Source: Ricordea florida
Lineage: Eukaryota > Cnidaria > Anthozoa > Corallimorpharia > Ricordeidae
Reading direction: 5' to 3'
DNA: 64,000 bases
Assembly (NCBI GenBank): GCA_949710005.1
Contig: OX453283.1
Span: 21,328,704-21,392,703 of the forward strand
The notes below the pieces were generated by a model. It saw only the letters and a list, made by a program, of their open reading frames with translations. It was not told where the DNA came from and did not search any database. This document shows positions 46,544 to 59,329 of the stretch, in pieces. How positions within the stretch are numbered: the stretch's first letter is position 1; every line of letters begins with the position of its first letter. Position numbers and translations under genes: made by a program.

Positions 46544-47012
46544 CTGTAACGATAACATAAACAAGCTTACAACGATATTGTTGATAACAACACGTACATT
46601 TGCCTCCGTGAAATAGTGTGGAATTATAAAAGCCGCAGAGATCTATGCCTACTGTAAAAGTGCTTATTTTCAAAGTATTTGAACCAAGCAAAACCATTCT
46701 GTTCAAATGGCTAACACCAGTAAAGTTTCAGGAAGTGATTGGAAGCACTGAAACGTTCACTTCTTAAAAGATTATAATATCGTTTGTTAGGTTAGGGACC
46801 TGCAAATGATTGATTCTCTGTATTTATAAAGGTGCGAATTGACCACCGCTCTTCTGCGGCGATCTTAGAGCATATTGATCTTTAGAGCTTTTGCTGACTA
46901 GTTGGACATATTTATAGTAAATCAGCCTAAGATATCTTAAAATCTATGTTTTCTCTTTGGAGCATGCACTATGTCGGTTTAATTTTCTTAACCATAAGGT
47001 CAGTTTCCTCAC

Positions 47013-47311
47013 CGTCAACTCCATAACATGTGGTTCAACAGTTGCAGCAGATATTCCGAACATTTCTGACCCAAACAGACTTAATGCTTTCTTAAGTGCA
47101 GCCTCGTGTACTTCACGGATAATGACATTGTGACATGGCAGCATTTCCGCAGTCATATGCAACTTCATGTCATTTTCATAATCTTTAAGGGCATTTGTTT
47201 TGGCTTCAGTACATTTGGTCGTAACAAAGGCGCTCCAAGATTCCTCCATATCTGGAATCATCCCAGGCGTGTTTATCGCATTCACGTACTGACGGACTAG
47301 TGCAGCCAGAC
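47013..47311 (-). CDS. GBP-like helical-domain exon (LAxLVRQYVxAIN)
   Basis: Acceptor TTGTACAG, donor GTGAGG. It encodes LAALVRQYVNAINTPGMIPD followed by a long helical stretch, the signature start of the GBP C-terminal helical domain. GBPs are interferon-type large GTPases that assemble on pathogens and vacuoles in vertebrates; the invertebrate role is less known. Confidence 0.75.
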
Positions 47312-48057
47312 CTGTACAACATAGTGGAGCAAACGCTTAAGGTGCTTCACAAATGGCAGAATAACTGCACATGTATTTCTTGTACTTAATTAGCTGAATC
47401 TAAAACAGGGAAATGACTAAACTAAACTAAACACGAAAAAGTTTGAAGAACTAAGCCGTTTAATAGCAATGAATTTCTCTTGTATGGGAAATAAAAGTTA
47501 CAAAGACAAGCGATTTGCGACTAAAACGAAATTGGGATAATCAAAAAAATTGATAAAGTAACTTAGTCCACCGTAAGTTAAGGTAAAAGGGAGGTGCTGA
47601 CGTTTCTAGCGTTAGCCCAACGGCTAACTTAACGCTCGAAAGAATTTGTGACCCAGTTCTTTTTAGTATTTTTAAACGTTTAAGAAAGCCTTCTCTATTT
47701 TGGCAGGGATCGTATGCATGAGTACTACTTTGTGAGCTCGGATTCTGATCACGACTTTGACAATGAGTGTATTGAAGAATAGCAGCAAATAAGAGCAGTG
47801 CTAAGGCTTGGTTGCTGTTGCGCGCCTAAAGCGTTGTGTACCAACCCGGCCAAACGTTAGCGTTCTTGTCAAGCCTAAGGAATTCTTTGTTTTGTTGTTG
47901 TAGATAGTAAACATACCTAAGGTTAAATTCATCTTTCATACTGACAGGTTTGATGATATTCTTCTTCCCTTTCTAAATGACCTACGGTACTGGAAAATGC
48001 ATGCTTTTTGCCTTCGGCCAAACAGAAAACACGTAATGTTTAATGTATTTTCCCTAC

Positions 48058-48320
48058 CTTCACCCGTCACTATGTCATTGTTATTGAAACTTTTCTTTGG
48101 AAGAAGTTTCTTCTTCATCATGACTTTTAGTTTTTCCAAACCCTCCCAAAAGAGGGGAGATACTTCATTCCTTCTTTCATTGATGTTCGCCAATACATCC
48201 GGGTTCACAGAGGGAGAGGGAAGGGAGTGTGCATCAAAGCCAGTGAGAGAAATAACTTAAAATATTTGTTGACACTGCGCGACTTTTCTGAGAAGCTGAA
48301 TGTACGTCATCCTTAAAAAC
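48058..48320 (-). pseudogene. GBP-like exon with apparent frameshift
   Basis: Acceptor TTCAAG before 48320, donor GTAGGG after 48058. The first part reads VFKDDVHSASQKSRAVSTNI, LSYF in one frame; the rest (FDAHSLPSPSVNPDVLANIN, later LPKKSFNNNDIVTGEG) continues in another after ~48255. Together they match the end of the GBP GTPase domain. Either the gene is damaged here or there is a base-call error. Confidence 0.6.
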
Positions 48321-48409
48321 CTTGAACAACAAAATATAAAGCACAGATGAAATCTCTTCCTCACAACCAGGGATTAATCGTATTATACAATGATAAGATA
48401 TATTTTTAC

Positions 48410-48644
48410 CCTTGTTAAAAAGAATTCTTTGAGGTTTGGGCAATCCTTTGGAAGACAGAGACCTGCATCCCTCAGTAGCCATATAAAGAAAGGGAAACTT
48501 CTATGCAAATTTTCGTCGTCTCTCTGAGACACACTTTCGTTTGAAACCTGGTTTGTTCGAAGTTGGATTCGGTCGGAAAGTTTTGCAATGAAGCTGAGTG
48601 CACGTTTAGGAAATGTAATTTTCATCAAATCATTTGTGATAACA
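48410..48644 (-). CDS. GBP-like GTPase-domain exon
   Basis: Between acceptor TAATTTAAG and donor GTAAAA. It encodes VITNDLMKITFPKRALSFIA, then ENLHRSFPFFIWLLRDAGLC, matching the GBP region that ends in the F(V/I)W.LRD motif (guanine-base recognition RD). Confidence 0.72.
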
Positions 48645-49403
48645 CTTAAATTACACATACAATTTAGCAATCTGTTTAACAATCTGGAATTTAAAACAAG
48701 CTGAATGATGTACCAACCTGCGGTTGAAAGCCATTGTACAACCAACTAATTTCGCTTTAATGAAACAATAATATATTAAAATGTTGACGCCGTTCTGTAT
48801 ATAATACTAGGCTGTATACACAAATTAGTATCTTGCACACAGTAAGCATATAGCTCTAACCTACTTTTCGCTGTTCAAAGTTAGCCCTGTCACCTAAAAT
48901 TAAAATCTTTCATTTTTTCATGTGAGGAGAATCTATTGAGAGGCATGTTATTTCTGAGATCGCTCAAAACATGTTAAAATTAAATTACGTGGTTTTATGC
49001 CATTATTTGTTGTGCCGATTTCCATGCGATTATAAGATTGACAAAGTATGGCCAGCTAAAGCTAAAAGAGGAAAACTTCACTGATGACGACGTCGAAACT
49101 ACTGTTAGGCGCATTCTTTATAGATAGTTTCGAGTGCTGAATAGCGGCATAGTGTGGTAACTATCTCCCATCTAACAGAAGAAATTGCTTCTAAAGGCAA
49201 TTCTAGACCCACCTATTTCAATTTCTATTGCAAATTACCAAAAAAAGCTAGGCTATCAGATATCCTCTAGTTAAGTCGAGAACCAGATTAACAAAGTATT
49301 CAATTGTTCTCGAAGGTAAAGTAAAGAGATTAAGCAGTAAGCTACAGTTGCGATTTTTAATGATTTCGCAGGATAGCTGTTGAATATAGTCATTTTTCAC
49401 CAT

Positions 49404-50880
49404 AGGCCCAGTTTAGACGCCGTACCTCAGCCGCGCTGAATCGAATTGAAATTTAGCCCGACCTAAATTAATTATTCCCGACTGAATTGATTCAGACGCA
49501 GAAATAAATGTGGCCGAAACGAATTCAATGAGGAGAATTGAGACAGGTTAATGATTAAAGAAATATGGCGGAGGCCGAGAAGTCTGACAGTACCTTATTT
49601 ACTTAAATAAGCGCCGCGGCGCTTATTTAATTTTTCGTGTCTCCCGTGCGGCGCCTATTCGAGGGCGGCGCTTATTCGAGGGCGGCGCTTATTTGAAAGT
49701 CTTATACCACAAAGACAGAAAATTTTGATTGTACATATTTAATTTACTTCATGAGAACTAAAGAACGTAAAGATTTTGAAGATTTTGAGTAGAGAACCGA
49801 ATGAAATAGCATCAAGATATAATTACTTTGAACTGAAAAACATTACTATTGATGAAAATCAATCCCCATTGCTGGCTTAGAACTGCATTGCAGCGAATAC
49901 AGTGAATTTTATCATTTAATGGAAATACTCGAATAAGCGTCGCACAAGAGCTGCGGCGCTTATTCGAGGGCGGCGCTTATTGAATTTTCCGCTCTGTGTG
50001 CTTCGCTTAATCTAGGGCAGGAGCCCATCTCCCGGAGCCTCCATCTCCTTAGGAGACAACCTTTGCCCGTATCTTTCTATTTTTAGTCGTTAGAATTCCC
50101 GCGAATGCATTGTACCGTCCAATCAAAACAAAGTTGTTCTTTTACGTCACATACAGTCACAAACCAGTGATAGCGTCTCACAAAATATTCTCTTGAGACT
50201 GTTCTAAAAATAAAAAGATACGAGCAAAGGTTGACTCAAGGATATAGTGTGTATGGAGGCTCCGGGTGATGGGCTCCTGTCGAGGGCGGCGCTTATTCGC
50301 GATCGGGGGCGGCACGTATTCGAGTAAATACGGTAACCAGCAAACAAGAGCGTTTATTAGTGTAGCTTTATGCACTTCTCCTCCGCTTTCGTAGCGTCCT
50401 TTCCGGTCACTTTTGCATGTGGCTCGCTAAACAGAACGCTTTTACAGTGACCCAGCCTTAATATTCGTATTCTTCAAAAATTAAACAGTTATTGCAAAAT
50501 AAATGGGAATTTTTACTTGGTCGTGGTAAGCGGCACCCTGTCATATTCATATTGCGACTTTGGAGTCGCACGAAGCTGTGCAAAGTTTTTCCCGCCATTT
50601 TTCGTTCTCTAATAACCTTCTGCGCATGCTCTCAAGTAAAAATATAATGAAAAATACATTATAAAAATTTATGCATTTTATTCGACTCGTGTGAAGAACG
50701 GCGTCTGAATCAAAGCCGATCTACAGCCATTCTTTCCGACTAAGCCAGAAGAGATTCAATTCTGAGCCGATCTAGATTAAATCAGCCGTTCGGAATTGAT
50801 TCAGACGCCGTACTTCACATGAACTCAACTCGTTGAATTCGATTGGGCTCGACTGAAGTACGACGTCTGAACCGGGCCTT
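49404..50880. mobile_element. Nested MITE cluster in a GBP intron
   Basis: Outer TIRs are AGGCCCAGTTTAGACGCCGT and, inverted, AGGCCCGGTTCAGACGTCGT. Inside is a second element (49591-50335; TACCKTATTTACTYRAATA ends with repeated GGCGGCGCTTATTCGAGG). Inside that is a third inverted pair (AGGAGCCCATCTCCCGGAGC, ~50022 and ~50279). No coding sequence. Confidence 0.65.
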
Positions 50881-50899
50881 AGTACATTTGAAAGGATAC

Positions 50900-51072
50900 G
50901 TAAGTCCATCCAGATCATGTTTCATAGGAACTCCTTTGGAATTGTACATTAACACAGATGACAACAGTGTTAACAGGGAAAAAGTCTGATTGTCATCTTG
51001 AATTTCTGCCACTGTCGCATTAAGGTCTTCCGAGTCCAATAGCACCACAGTGATATCCTTCCCGTTGGAATC
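50900..51072 (-). CDS. GBP-like exon with switch-II region
   Basis: Acceptor GATTTAAG, donor GTATCC. It encodes DSNGKDITVVLLDSEDLNAT then DDNQTFSLLTLLSSVLMYNS. In GBPs the G3 motif is DxxG (LLDTEG); here the glycine position is Asp (DSED), which could impair GTP hydrolysis. Confidence 0.72.
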
Positions 51073-51179
51073 CTTAAATCACGACAAAACGGACGTCATT
51101 AATCAGAATATGTAAGCGTAGTAACTTTTTCAAGGACAAACCAAGAAATACCTCGTACATTGCATCAACTTTAACACAC

Positions 51180-51337
51180 CTTAAACTTTTCCTTAACAAT
51201 CCACAACCAGATGCCCAAAGTTTCACGATCCATTGTATTTCCAAGGGAAAATACCCCTTCTTGATCAAACGCCTCTGCTAACACGAAAGACTTTCCTTGT
51301 CTTAAAGGACCGGTAATGGACACAACGCATACCAGAC
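51180..51337 (-). CDS. GBP-like P-loop exon
   Basis: Acceptor CATCTAG, donor GTGTGT. It encodes VVSITGPLRQGKSFVLAEAF, where GPLRQGKS is the GBP-type Walker A (GxxRxGKS), then VFSLGNTMDRETLGIWLW containing the switch-I threonine region. The GTP-binding residues appear intact. Confidence 0.78.
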
Positions 51338-54300
51338 CTAGATGATAGATGTAAAGAAAAAAATTAATTAGATAGGGGCAATACATGTCAGCGTTTAAAA
51401 TGAATTAATTGAAATTTTATGCAGCAGAGCCATATCAGCCTTAACTACATCACTAGACCACACAACGCAAATTTTAAGTTTTCACAGTTTTTTTATTTAT
51501 CACAAACACCAAACTACAATTCAGTAACCAAGTACATGAGGAGGATATCGATCATTTTTTATCAAATAGGACACCTTCACCATAACATCCTGGGTGTTAA
51601 CTCGGCAGTCGTTTATCGACCATAGAGTTTCATTGCGTCGAAGCCATGCATTGAGCTCCTCGCGTTTGAGGATTATCCGTTCTTCTAACGAAGTCCGGTG
51701 TCCCGGCCAAGAGCCTTCCACTGGTCACGTGAGTATTTGTGCTCGTACCTGGTAAATGACCACAGCTTATTTTTACTCGAGTTGGGCATGTGCACCACGT
51801 GTACTAGGCAGAAACTGGCTGACTCGCAGCGTTTTGCAGATTTTGAGGATCTCGTCTGCGCTGTACTTGTGGGCAGCTTTCTTTGTTGTCCTCGTCCCTC
51901 GTCTTGAAACTTCTTACCTTGACAAGCTTCCTGTAGAGGTTTACCAATGCCCACGGGCTGCCTACCTTGTCTGGTTCGGCTTGTCCGATTGAGGAGTTCG
52001 GTTGGGACCAAGTACACGAGCCAGCTACGTACCATCGCCTCGACAATCCACCCGCGCATTGTCAGCTTGACCTCTTTGTCTGCCATGACGTGCTTACTGT
52101 CCGCCGATTTTTTCCCACGTAGGGCCAATTTGCTGGATGACGTATTGAGGCTGCAGGATATATTATCTCAGAGTATCCTCGTCTATTGCCTGGATTAATG
52201 GAAGCTTTGACAGATCCACGTTTAGGCAAGACGGGTTGTTGATTCTACGGCATGATAAACAGGTCAAAAAACTCTAGTAGACCTTTCTCATTTTCATTGT
52301 CTGCTGCTAGCTGCAATTAAATGTTGGGAGACAATGCGTGAGCAGAACACCAAGTCTGTAGAATTCCCATATGTTTTGTTCTCAAGAATAACTGGTTTCT
52401 CTGAGAACAAAGCTGTTTCGAGTTCTGGCTTAAACGGTATTCGTTATGAGGTAGATCTTGAAACAGAACGAGGAATTTTCGATATTGGAATCCTCTAAGG
52501 TGTCGCCTATTCGAGAGGTAGAGGGTGTAACTAAAGCAGGCACTGCTTCTGTGAGAGGTGATATGATCGATACAACCAACAACATCGTGGTCATTCGCTA
52601 TTTATTAGCAGATGTAGAGGTGGTCTAATTCTCATCGAAGCAATGTCGTATTGGGGTGAATGGCCGCACATTTTCAGACACTGTAAAATTCCCTCGACGA
52701 CATCTAAAGCAGTTTGACACTTAGTGATGTAAAGAGTCGAAAATCGCTTGCCCGTTGGAGTATAATGTGAGAGTAGGTGCAGTTCTTTTGGAATATCAAA
52801 CTACGACAATGGGTACACCACGTGATGCAAACCAACTTCCTAATGTCCTACATCTTTTAACTGAGTGAATATAACGAGGCAGTGCCACACAGTAATAGGA
52901 CTTGGAATCAGTAGGAAATATATTAGAACTGAAATCATTTTACAGAAACCAACTAGTGGGCAGGGATCAAACAATCGTTTTTCTTAGGCCACCTTTTCCA
53001 ATGAACCAAGATGTCTTCATACGCTCCATTACCACGACAGCGCAGTGCTTTTTCCACGCAAGATTGATGGTATGACTTCTGTAAACTCTTTCCTCAGGTC
53101 AGGGTCTCGCAAAATGTCCTGATCTTACTGATATACCCGAGGATCCCTTGCTAGCGTCTCTGACAGTGTAAAAGTCTCTTTTCGCCAATTTCGGAGTTGG
53201 AATTTTTCAAATACAGTTAGTGCTTACTGATCTTTACCTGGTCACCAATCTCGAATTTCGTTTTTATCATAGACCAACGTTTGCCACATAAGGTACATGT
53301 AAGCCACACCTGCTTTGCATTCAGGACTGTCGCCTCTGATGGTTTCGTTTAAATTAATGGATAAACTGCCTGATTACAATTGTGATAGATGACATCATTT
53401 GCCTTAAAGAGCGGCCAATCATGAATCGCACCACCACTTGAGCGTTTGTCTCATCATTGGTGATGAAATAATCAATGTCATTGTGCGTACTAAAACTCTG
53501 AAAGGTCTCGTTCTTGAATTACGTCCCAGCATCTCTTTGTATATTGTAGCTAATACTTTGGGATCTTTTTCTGAGGATTTAGAAAAATCGTGAATTATAA
53601 AAACACATTTATCATACAAGAATCCCCTGTAAGGTACATCGCTGTCTGCACCATCAAATGTAAGGTTTTTATAAGTAATTCTCAGAAATAAGTAAGCGCA
53701 AAAAAATAAAACCTGGGTACGTTGTGGAAGGATACACATCATTTTGTTAGAATCAGCTTTCAGCAAGGAACGAATCTCGATAGTCTATAGGCAGGCTTAA
53801 GCTGTGAAAACTGCTACCGCCTGAGTATTACAGTCCGACTAAGGTTTAAAACAGTTTTTTCTCTAAGGCTACTTTCTGTCAGGAATTTTTCATTTTTTTC
53901 AATGAATAAATTTAGTGGTTGTCATTGTTATATGGCTCTCAGCGCCTGGAGGTAACGCACAATGAACTGCATTTTTACAAAACATTGATAAAACATTTTC
54001 ATTTTTCAATCAACTGACTGTTCATTGCTCCTTTCGCCCTTGCAGACTCTCGTATACTTTCGTTTGTTTAACCGAATTGGAGTTAAGGATTTAAGAAATT
54101 CATTTACTGTAGTTTAAAATATCCTACAAAAGTCTACAAGTTATTTGAGCAAGATTGTGCCCCCACAAGGATGCAACCTTATTGCAGTTACAACACCAAG
54201 TTTCTACCTTCATAATACTAGAATCTGATTTTGAAGAAATTTGCTCCATATTGCAGAGTCTATTAAAATAGTTGTTCATCTGTTAAGTAGATTTGGATAT

Positions 54301-54885
54301 ATCTAAATCTACGTCAAGTTATTTGAGCCAGATTGTGCCCCCGCAAGGATGCAAGTCCTGGAAAATTAGCATAATTAAGGCAAGCAGCACTGTTCTATAG
54401 CTAATCGCAACATTCCACTGTCGACGATTCGTTGCTTCTATTATTTGCGTTACAGCAAGATGTTTAGATAGAGCACATTTTCTAAAACTAGGCATTTGCA
54501 CTGTTAAGGCCCTTGGAGCGGAGAAACCACAAGCCAGCGAAGGAGCAAATATGCTTTACAAGGTAAGTCACTGATACTGTCTTACTGAAAACAAAAGGTT
54601 TCTTTTTTATGCAGGCCCTCGTTTTTCGTAGGCTCCCGTTATTTATAAGCCCTTGTTTTCTGTATGCCTTGGTACTTCTAGGCGCCTGTTGTTTGTGGAA
54701 CGCGTACGTTTGCTAACTCATATCATTCCAATTTACTTTGCAAATTGGCTAAAGTTACTAAATCATAAATTCAAATATAAGTAATACCGCTTTTAGCACA
54801 ACCACACTTGGATGAAGTCGCTGTCTGTTGATTTAACAGCAGAACACTTTGTGCTTTTTGTGTGCTTTTGCTAAACAACATTTAC
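51338..54885. other. Intron-like region with unresolved repeats
   Basis: Mostly non-coding. A leftward open stretch at 53419-53766 (VPYRGFLYDKCVFIIHDFSK) might be an exon of another gene. 51520-53300 has leftward pieces that may be retroelement remains. I cannot assign either. A ~27-bp repeat, AAGTTATTTGAGC then AGATTGTGCCCC, occurs at ~54140 and ~54315. Confidence 0.35.
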
Positions 54886-55033
54886 CTTTGATTTGCTTCA
54901 GTTTCTCAACTGCTTCATCGATAACAACAAGCTTCTCACGTGTTTCACTTGTATGTGTTATTTCACCAGTCACTGGGTCCCATTTCACGTTGTTTGGAAG
55001 ACACAGAGGAATTGCCACTCCTTTTCGTTCTTC
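54886..55033 (-). CDS. GBP-like N-terminal exon
   Basis: Acceptor CCAATAG, donor GTAAAT. It encodes AIPLCLPNNVKWDPVTGEIT then VIDEAVEKLKQIKG, the segment that precedes the P-loop in GBPs (PLCLPNN...). An upstream exon with the start codon was not found. Confidence 0.68.
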
Positions 55034-55639
55034 CTATTGGTTAATAAATCAATATTATAGTACATAGAGCCTTAGACAGAATAACTGAGGAAGGATATTT
55101 TTATCAGTGTTGTTACAACAATAAAAACACATGTCTTAACTAATATTTAAAAAAACAAAAAACAGAGTTGCTTTATAGTTTAATTTTTTTCAAAAAATAA
55201 TGAAATTCGATTTCATAGCTCATAGCCAACATAACTACTAAAATTAAGTGATTTGTCGGAAAGCATACATCGTTCTACGATCAAAAAAGCAGAAAGGTAT
55301 GTCTACCAAAAACCCCTACACTCTAGTGCTTTGTGAGCAGCTCTCTCATTACTTCATATCTGCACCAGAAGACACTTTTGTAAGTCAATTTTAAGTCAAA
55401 ATAGAGAAGTTAGATGAGACAAAAAAGAAATAATTTTGAAATTAACGAAGTGTTTTTTCATAGTTGTGATTGAATGAACTTTGAAGATAATTTAAATAAT
55501 CTATAATCACAACATAAAAGTGAGCAGGGAGCTGAGTACCTTTTCGAAATAAACATACAGTGAGTACATGACGCTAATCATTTGACTACATTAGGCATCA
55601 GTTATAAGGCAGGTGGCAAGCATACAGTTGTTAAAAAAA

Positions 55640-55935
55640 TTGATAACTTAACATAAGGGTACAGGATTAAATGGAGCCGAAACCAAATGTAGTTCTGGTA
55701 TCCTGCTGCTCACTGTCTGTGCGTTCAAAGTTTCTAGCACATGTAGCAGGGTCCTTCTGAATAAGGTCAGTCTGACTTTTGTTGCCATGACAATATCAAT
55801 TTTATCATCATTATAGTTTTTGTTGTCTACAAGTCTATTCAATGTTTTCAACAGAAATAGCCACCTCAATTCTGCAGCTGATAATGAAAAAAACCATGTA
55901 GGATTGCCCAGCTGACGAATCATATCAAACAAGTC
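55640..55935 (-). pseudogene. Helitron-like N-terminal fragment
   Basis: Leftward frame with MIRQLGNPTWFFSLSAAELR, typical of the Helitron N-terminal region (RQLG.PT.F.T.S.A.L.W). No Rep or helicase motifs are nearby. Decayed leftward sequence probably extends to ~56600. Confidence 0.55.
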
Positions 55936-56760
55936 TTTCTTTCATTTTTCCAAAGTATGTTAGTGATGATCTTAAAATCCTTAAGACTCTCAATCCTTCA
56001 TCAAGTTGAATAAGTTTATTTACATTATCATCTGATTTTAGGTCATCAGGGGTATATTTCTTCCCTTTGGTGTTACACTTTCTTAAAGAAATACTTGCAG
56101 TCTTATGAATTTGCTAAATTTGCAATTTTGATTGGACAACTCTTCCATCTTAGCATTTGCATACTGCACTGTAATGCACAGATGTTGTTCTTTCGTGGTT
56201 ATCAGCTCTGGTTTGTCAACAGTAAACTGTAGGAAATGATACGCATTCAGATTCTTTGTCCATAAATACCACTAAAGGTCTGTTTCCTTCACCTGGAGCA
56301 AAACTAATGATTTTTTCAACAATTCAGTGACATCTGGTTCTTATAATAAAAGTATCTAAGGCACATGAGTGGCAGTCCTCGACTTCGCACTATCCATCAT
56401 CAATATCATCTTGTTTTAGAGTCAGTAATAATAGCTTTAATTGCTCAGTTTTGTTGGCATGTTCTTCGATAGATTCATTGGAATAAGGTGCATCTATTTG
56501 TTTAGTCCTGGTGTTTAGAAACTCTTCCGAATCATTATGTTCATTTATAGCTGCGCTATTTACATATTATTCAGCCACTTCTCCTCGACTTATCAGTATA
56601 TGCTCATTTTAAAAGAAATTCACTTGTTTCAACACTTTCTTGGTGTAACACTTTGAAACTTATAATGGTGCTTGTGACTTGATTTTCTTTTCATTTTGAT
56701 AATCCATTTATAGGTTTAGGTAGAGTGTTAACAACTGAATTCACATCATCTGGTACATTA

Positions 56761-56925
56761 GGGACATTCGCCTCGCTCGAACTCAAAACTCTGCCGTTTC
56801 AGAACACGCCAACGAAACCGAGCACAAGCCGCTTTGGAAAGAAATCAATTTTATTGATCGTGATAACCACTGGTACACGAGGAAGGTGAAAGAGGCAATT
56901 CACATAAGACTGAACCCCAACCTCG
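56761..56925 (+). pseudogene. Penelope-like 3' end, second copy
   Basis: Forward frame DIRLARTQNSAVSEHANETE then WKEINFIDRDNHWYTRKVKE, uninterrupted; the same region is split by the foldback element at 20672. Only the end of the gene is present. Confidence 0.65.
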
Positions 56926-56999
56926 TTCCCAGGGCTTTTTTCCCCAGAGAGAAAACTGGCGGACGGGAAAAGGCCCCCGGCATCGGCTGGTCACGTGTT

Positions 57000-57283
57000 C
57001 ATCTTAAATATTCATTGTGAAAAACTAATGTATGAATTCCTGCGGTTACTTCTACATTTTCATTGCTTGCTGGACAAAAAACTATCACTATATTCTTCTC
57101 CGCCTTGACAGGCAAAAAATCCGGTAGAAGCTGAAATAGGAGAGACTTGCCGAAATCAGCGGGTAGAACGGCAACAACATCTTGCCTTTGCAGTAAATAT
57201 TCAAAACACTTCACTTCAAGTGGCTTCAAACAAAACGAAAGAAAGTTACAACGATTTAAAGCCGATCCAAGTCGCTTCTGCAC
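57000..57283 (-). pseudogene. RecQ-like helicase fragment
   Basis: Leftward frame with VVAVLPADFGKSLLFQLLPD, corresponding to the Walker A region of RecQ-type helicases, normally TGxGKS; here ADFGKS lacks two expected residues. It stops soon after. It probably belongs to a multicopy mobile-associated helicase family and is not functional. Confidence 0.5.
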
Positions 57284-58391
57284 AGGTATTTCACGAGGCG
57301 TAGTTTCACGCTTCTCCGCATCTTGGTTTGGCCTTTTTGAATATGCAAAGCACTAATTTAATATATAGATTTAGCCAAGCCTAAAAGCGGGGCTCCCGTT
57401 AGTACTTTCATTTCACTTTAAACTGTAAAAGCATTCTAAAATATTGCGAAGGAATTCACAAACGTTTTTAACTATCGGTTCAGTGTCGAGGTCGGTTAAC
57501 TTGCTATGATTTTTGTCTAAACTTTCGTCTGCCATTAGTACGGTCTTTCTACCTACAAAGTCATGGAGTATATTCTACAAAAAACACAAATTATCAATGT
57601 ACTGTATTCTATTCCTGATGAAATTAACCATTCTATTTGCGTAAATGTATTTAAAAGATTTGTACACGCTACTGCGAAATGCAGGACACAACTCTTGTCA
57701 TTTTCGTGTTAAAACGAACACCTCGGTAAAATAAATGTTTACTCCAAGCAGGGTGCAAAGAAAATTAATTTTACAGATTGCCCTTCGGGCAAGCTGTAAC
57801 CAACATCCACCAGCCCGAAAAACATTTTTCACGAGAATGAAAAAATAATTATTAATTATTTTTTTCTTAATTACATTGTGAGTTTAAAAAATTACTGCCT
57901 TCATTTATTCACTACAATCAGCTGTAGTTACTTAACAAAAGAAATAAATAACTATAAGTAGACCTGGTCAAACGCAACACGTGAATGACTAACATACATT
58001 TGAGACATTTTACAATTTAGAAGAACATTTTTTACGAAAACAACGGCGTTGAAACCGAAGTTCTCAATCGACACACTAAATGACAACGTCGACAACGCGA
58101 AAAGCTGCCAGTTAAAGCGCTACATTCTGCAATTTGCCGCCAAGAGAAAATTCCCGCGGGAGTATTTCTTAGCCGTCGACAGGGGAGATGTTTATATGAT
58201 TAAAGGACATAAAAATTTGAAATCTTTCATCAGTTTGCTTCTCATTCAAAAGTAGTGCATTCAGAAGATCATTTTTCTGAAGAAGGTTTGTTTAGAAGTC
58301 GGTTTTCCAAGTCAAGTGTCAAGTTTAAGGGAAAGTGTAAAGTGCGAGTGCTGAGTCACGCATCAGTGAGCAAATATTATGCAGACAAAAC

Positions 58392-58793
58392 TTATGCAAA
58401 TTTGTGGTCCATAGCACGGAGTCTTTCCACTTCTCGGCTTTCTTCGCTACAATTTTGTATGTTTTCCACAGCACGGAGTCTTTCCGCTTCTCGGCTTTCT
58501 TCGCTACAATTTTGTCTGTTTTCCACAGCACGGAGTCTTTCCGCTTCTCGGCTTTCTTCGCTAAAATTTTGTCTGTTTTCCACAGCACGAAGTCTTTCCG
58601 CTTCTCGGCATTCTTCGCTACAATTTTGTCTGTTTTCCACAGCACGGAGTCTTTCCGCTTCTCGGCTTTCTTCGCTAAAATTTTGTCTATTTTCTCGAGC
58701 CCGGACTCTTTCTGCTTGTCGGCATTCTTCGCTATAATTTCGTCTCCTTTCTCTTTCCCGAGCGCGCCTTCTTTGGCGATCTACTTCGCTCAT
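58392..58793 (-). CDS. 19-residue-repeat Arg/Glu coiled-coil protein, 133 aa
   Basis: Six tandem units of 57 bp encode ENRQNxSEExREAERLRAV, giving a highly charged helix, after an Arg-rich start (SEVDRQRRRARERERRR). Frames on the opposite strand are also open because of the repeat. Repeats of this kind are common in cnidarian repeat-derived genes. I cannot tell whether it is a functional gene. Confidence 0.4.
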   Translation of the reverse strand: MSEVDRQRRRARERERRRNYSEECRQAERVRARENRQNFSEESREAERLRAVENRQNCSEECREAERLRAVENRQNFSEESREAERLRAVENRQNCSEESREAERLRAVENIQNCSEESREVERLRAMDHKFA

Positions 58794-59329
58794 TCTTCCT
58801 CAGTTAATTCTTGCACTCTTTCCCGTTGCTCTTCACCTGAACCCTGTGCTCTGCAAATTATATTTTCTCTGCTATTGTTTGTTGACATAGCAATAGAAAT
58901 TGTTTCGTTTATCCTTTAGTAAAACTTTAACAGTGTAGAGTAGTAATATTGTGTCACAAAAAGACAATGAACTGAACAGCTTCCAAATAAATAACGTAAC
59001 CTCGATGAGTTGACACATGAGCCCACAATATGGTCATGTGATGCTGGTCAGTGGCTATCCCGTTTTGACAGCTGTCAATTGACCATATTGTGAATGTCCA
59101 ATATAAAAGATGTGGATTTGCCAAGACAAGCCTGAGATACCCCTCCCTTCCTTTTGATAGTCTCCCCTACCCTACCCGTACAATCTGTAGACGCGTACGT
59201 ACGTACGGACATACGTACGCTCGGTCAGTCACGTGACAACCAAATGAAAAGAGGTTGACCATATTCCATGAGTATGGGGTTCTGCTCCACGCGCGCTTCG
59301 CGCGCGGGAGCCCCGCTATTACACCCAGG

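Noticed and set aside
51685-52128. A 147-aa leftward gene
   Set aside because: No recognisable domain, basic low-information composition, overlapping open frames on both strands; probably repeat-derived.
58392-58793. CRISPR array
   Set aside because: The units are contiguous 57-bp tandem repeats without unique spacers, in eukaryotic DNA.
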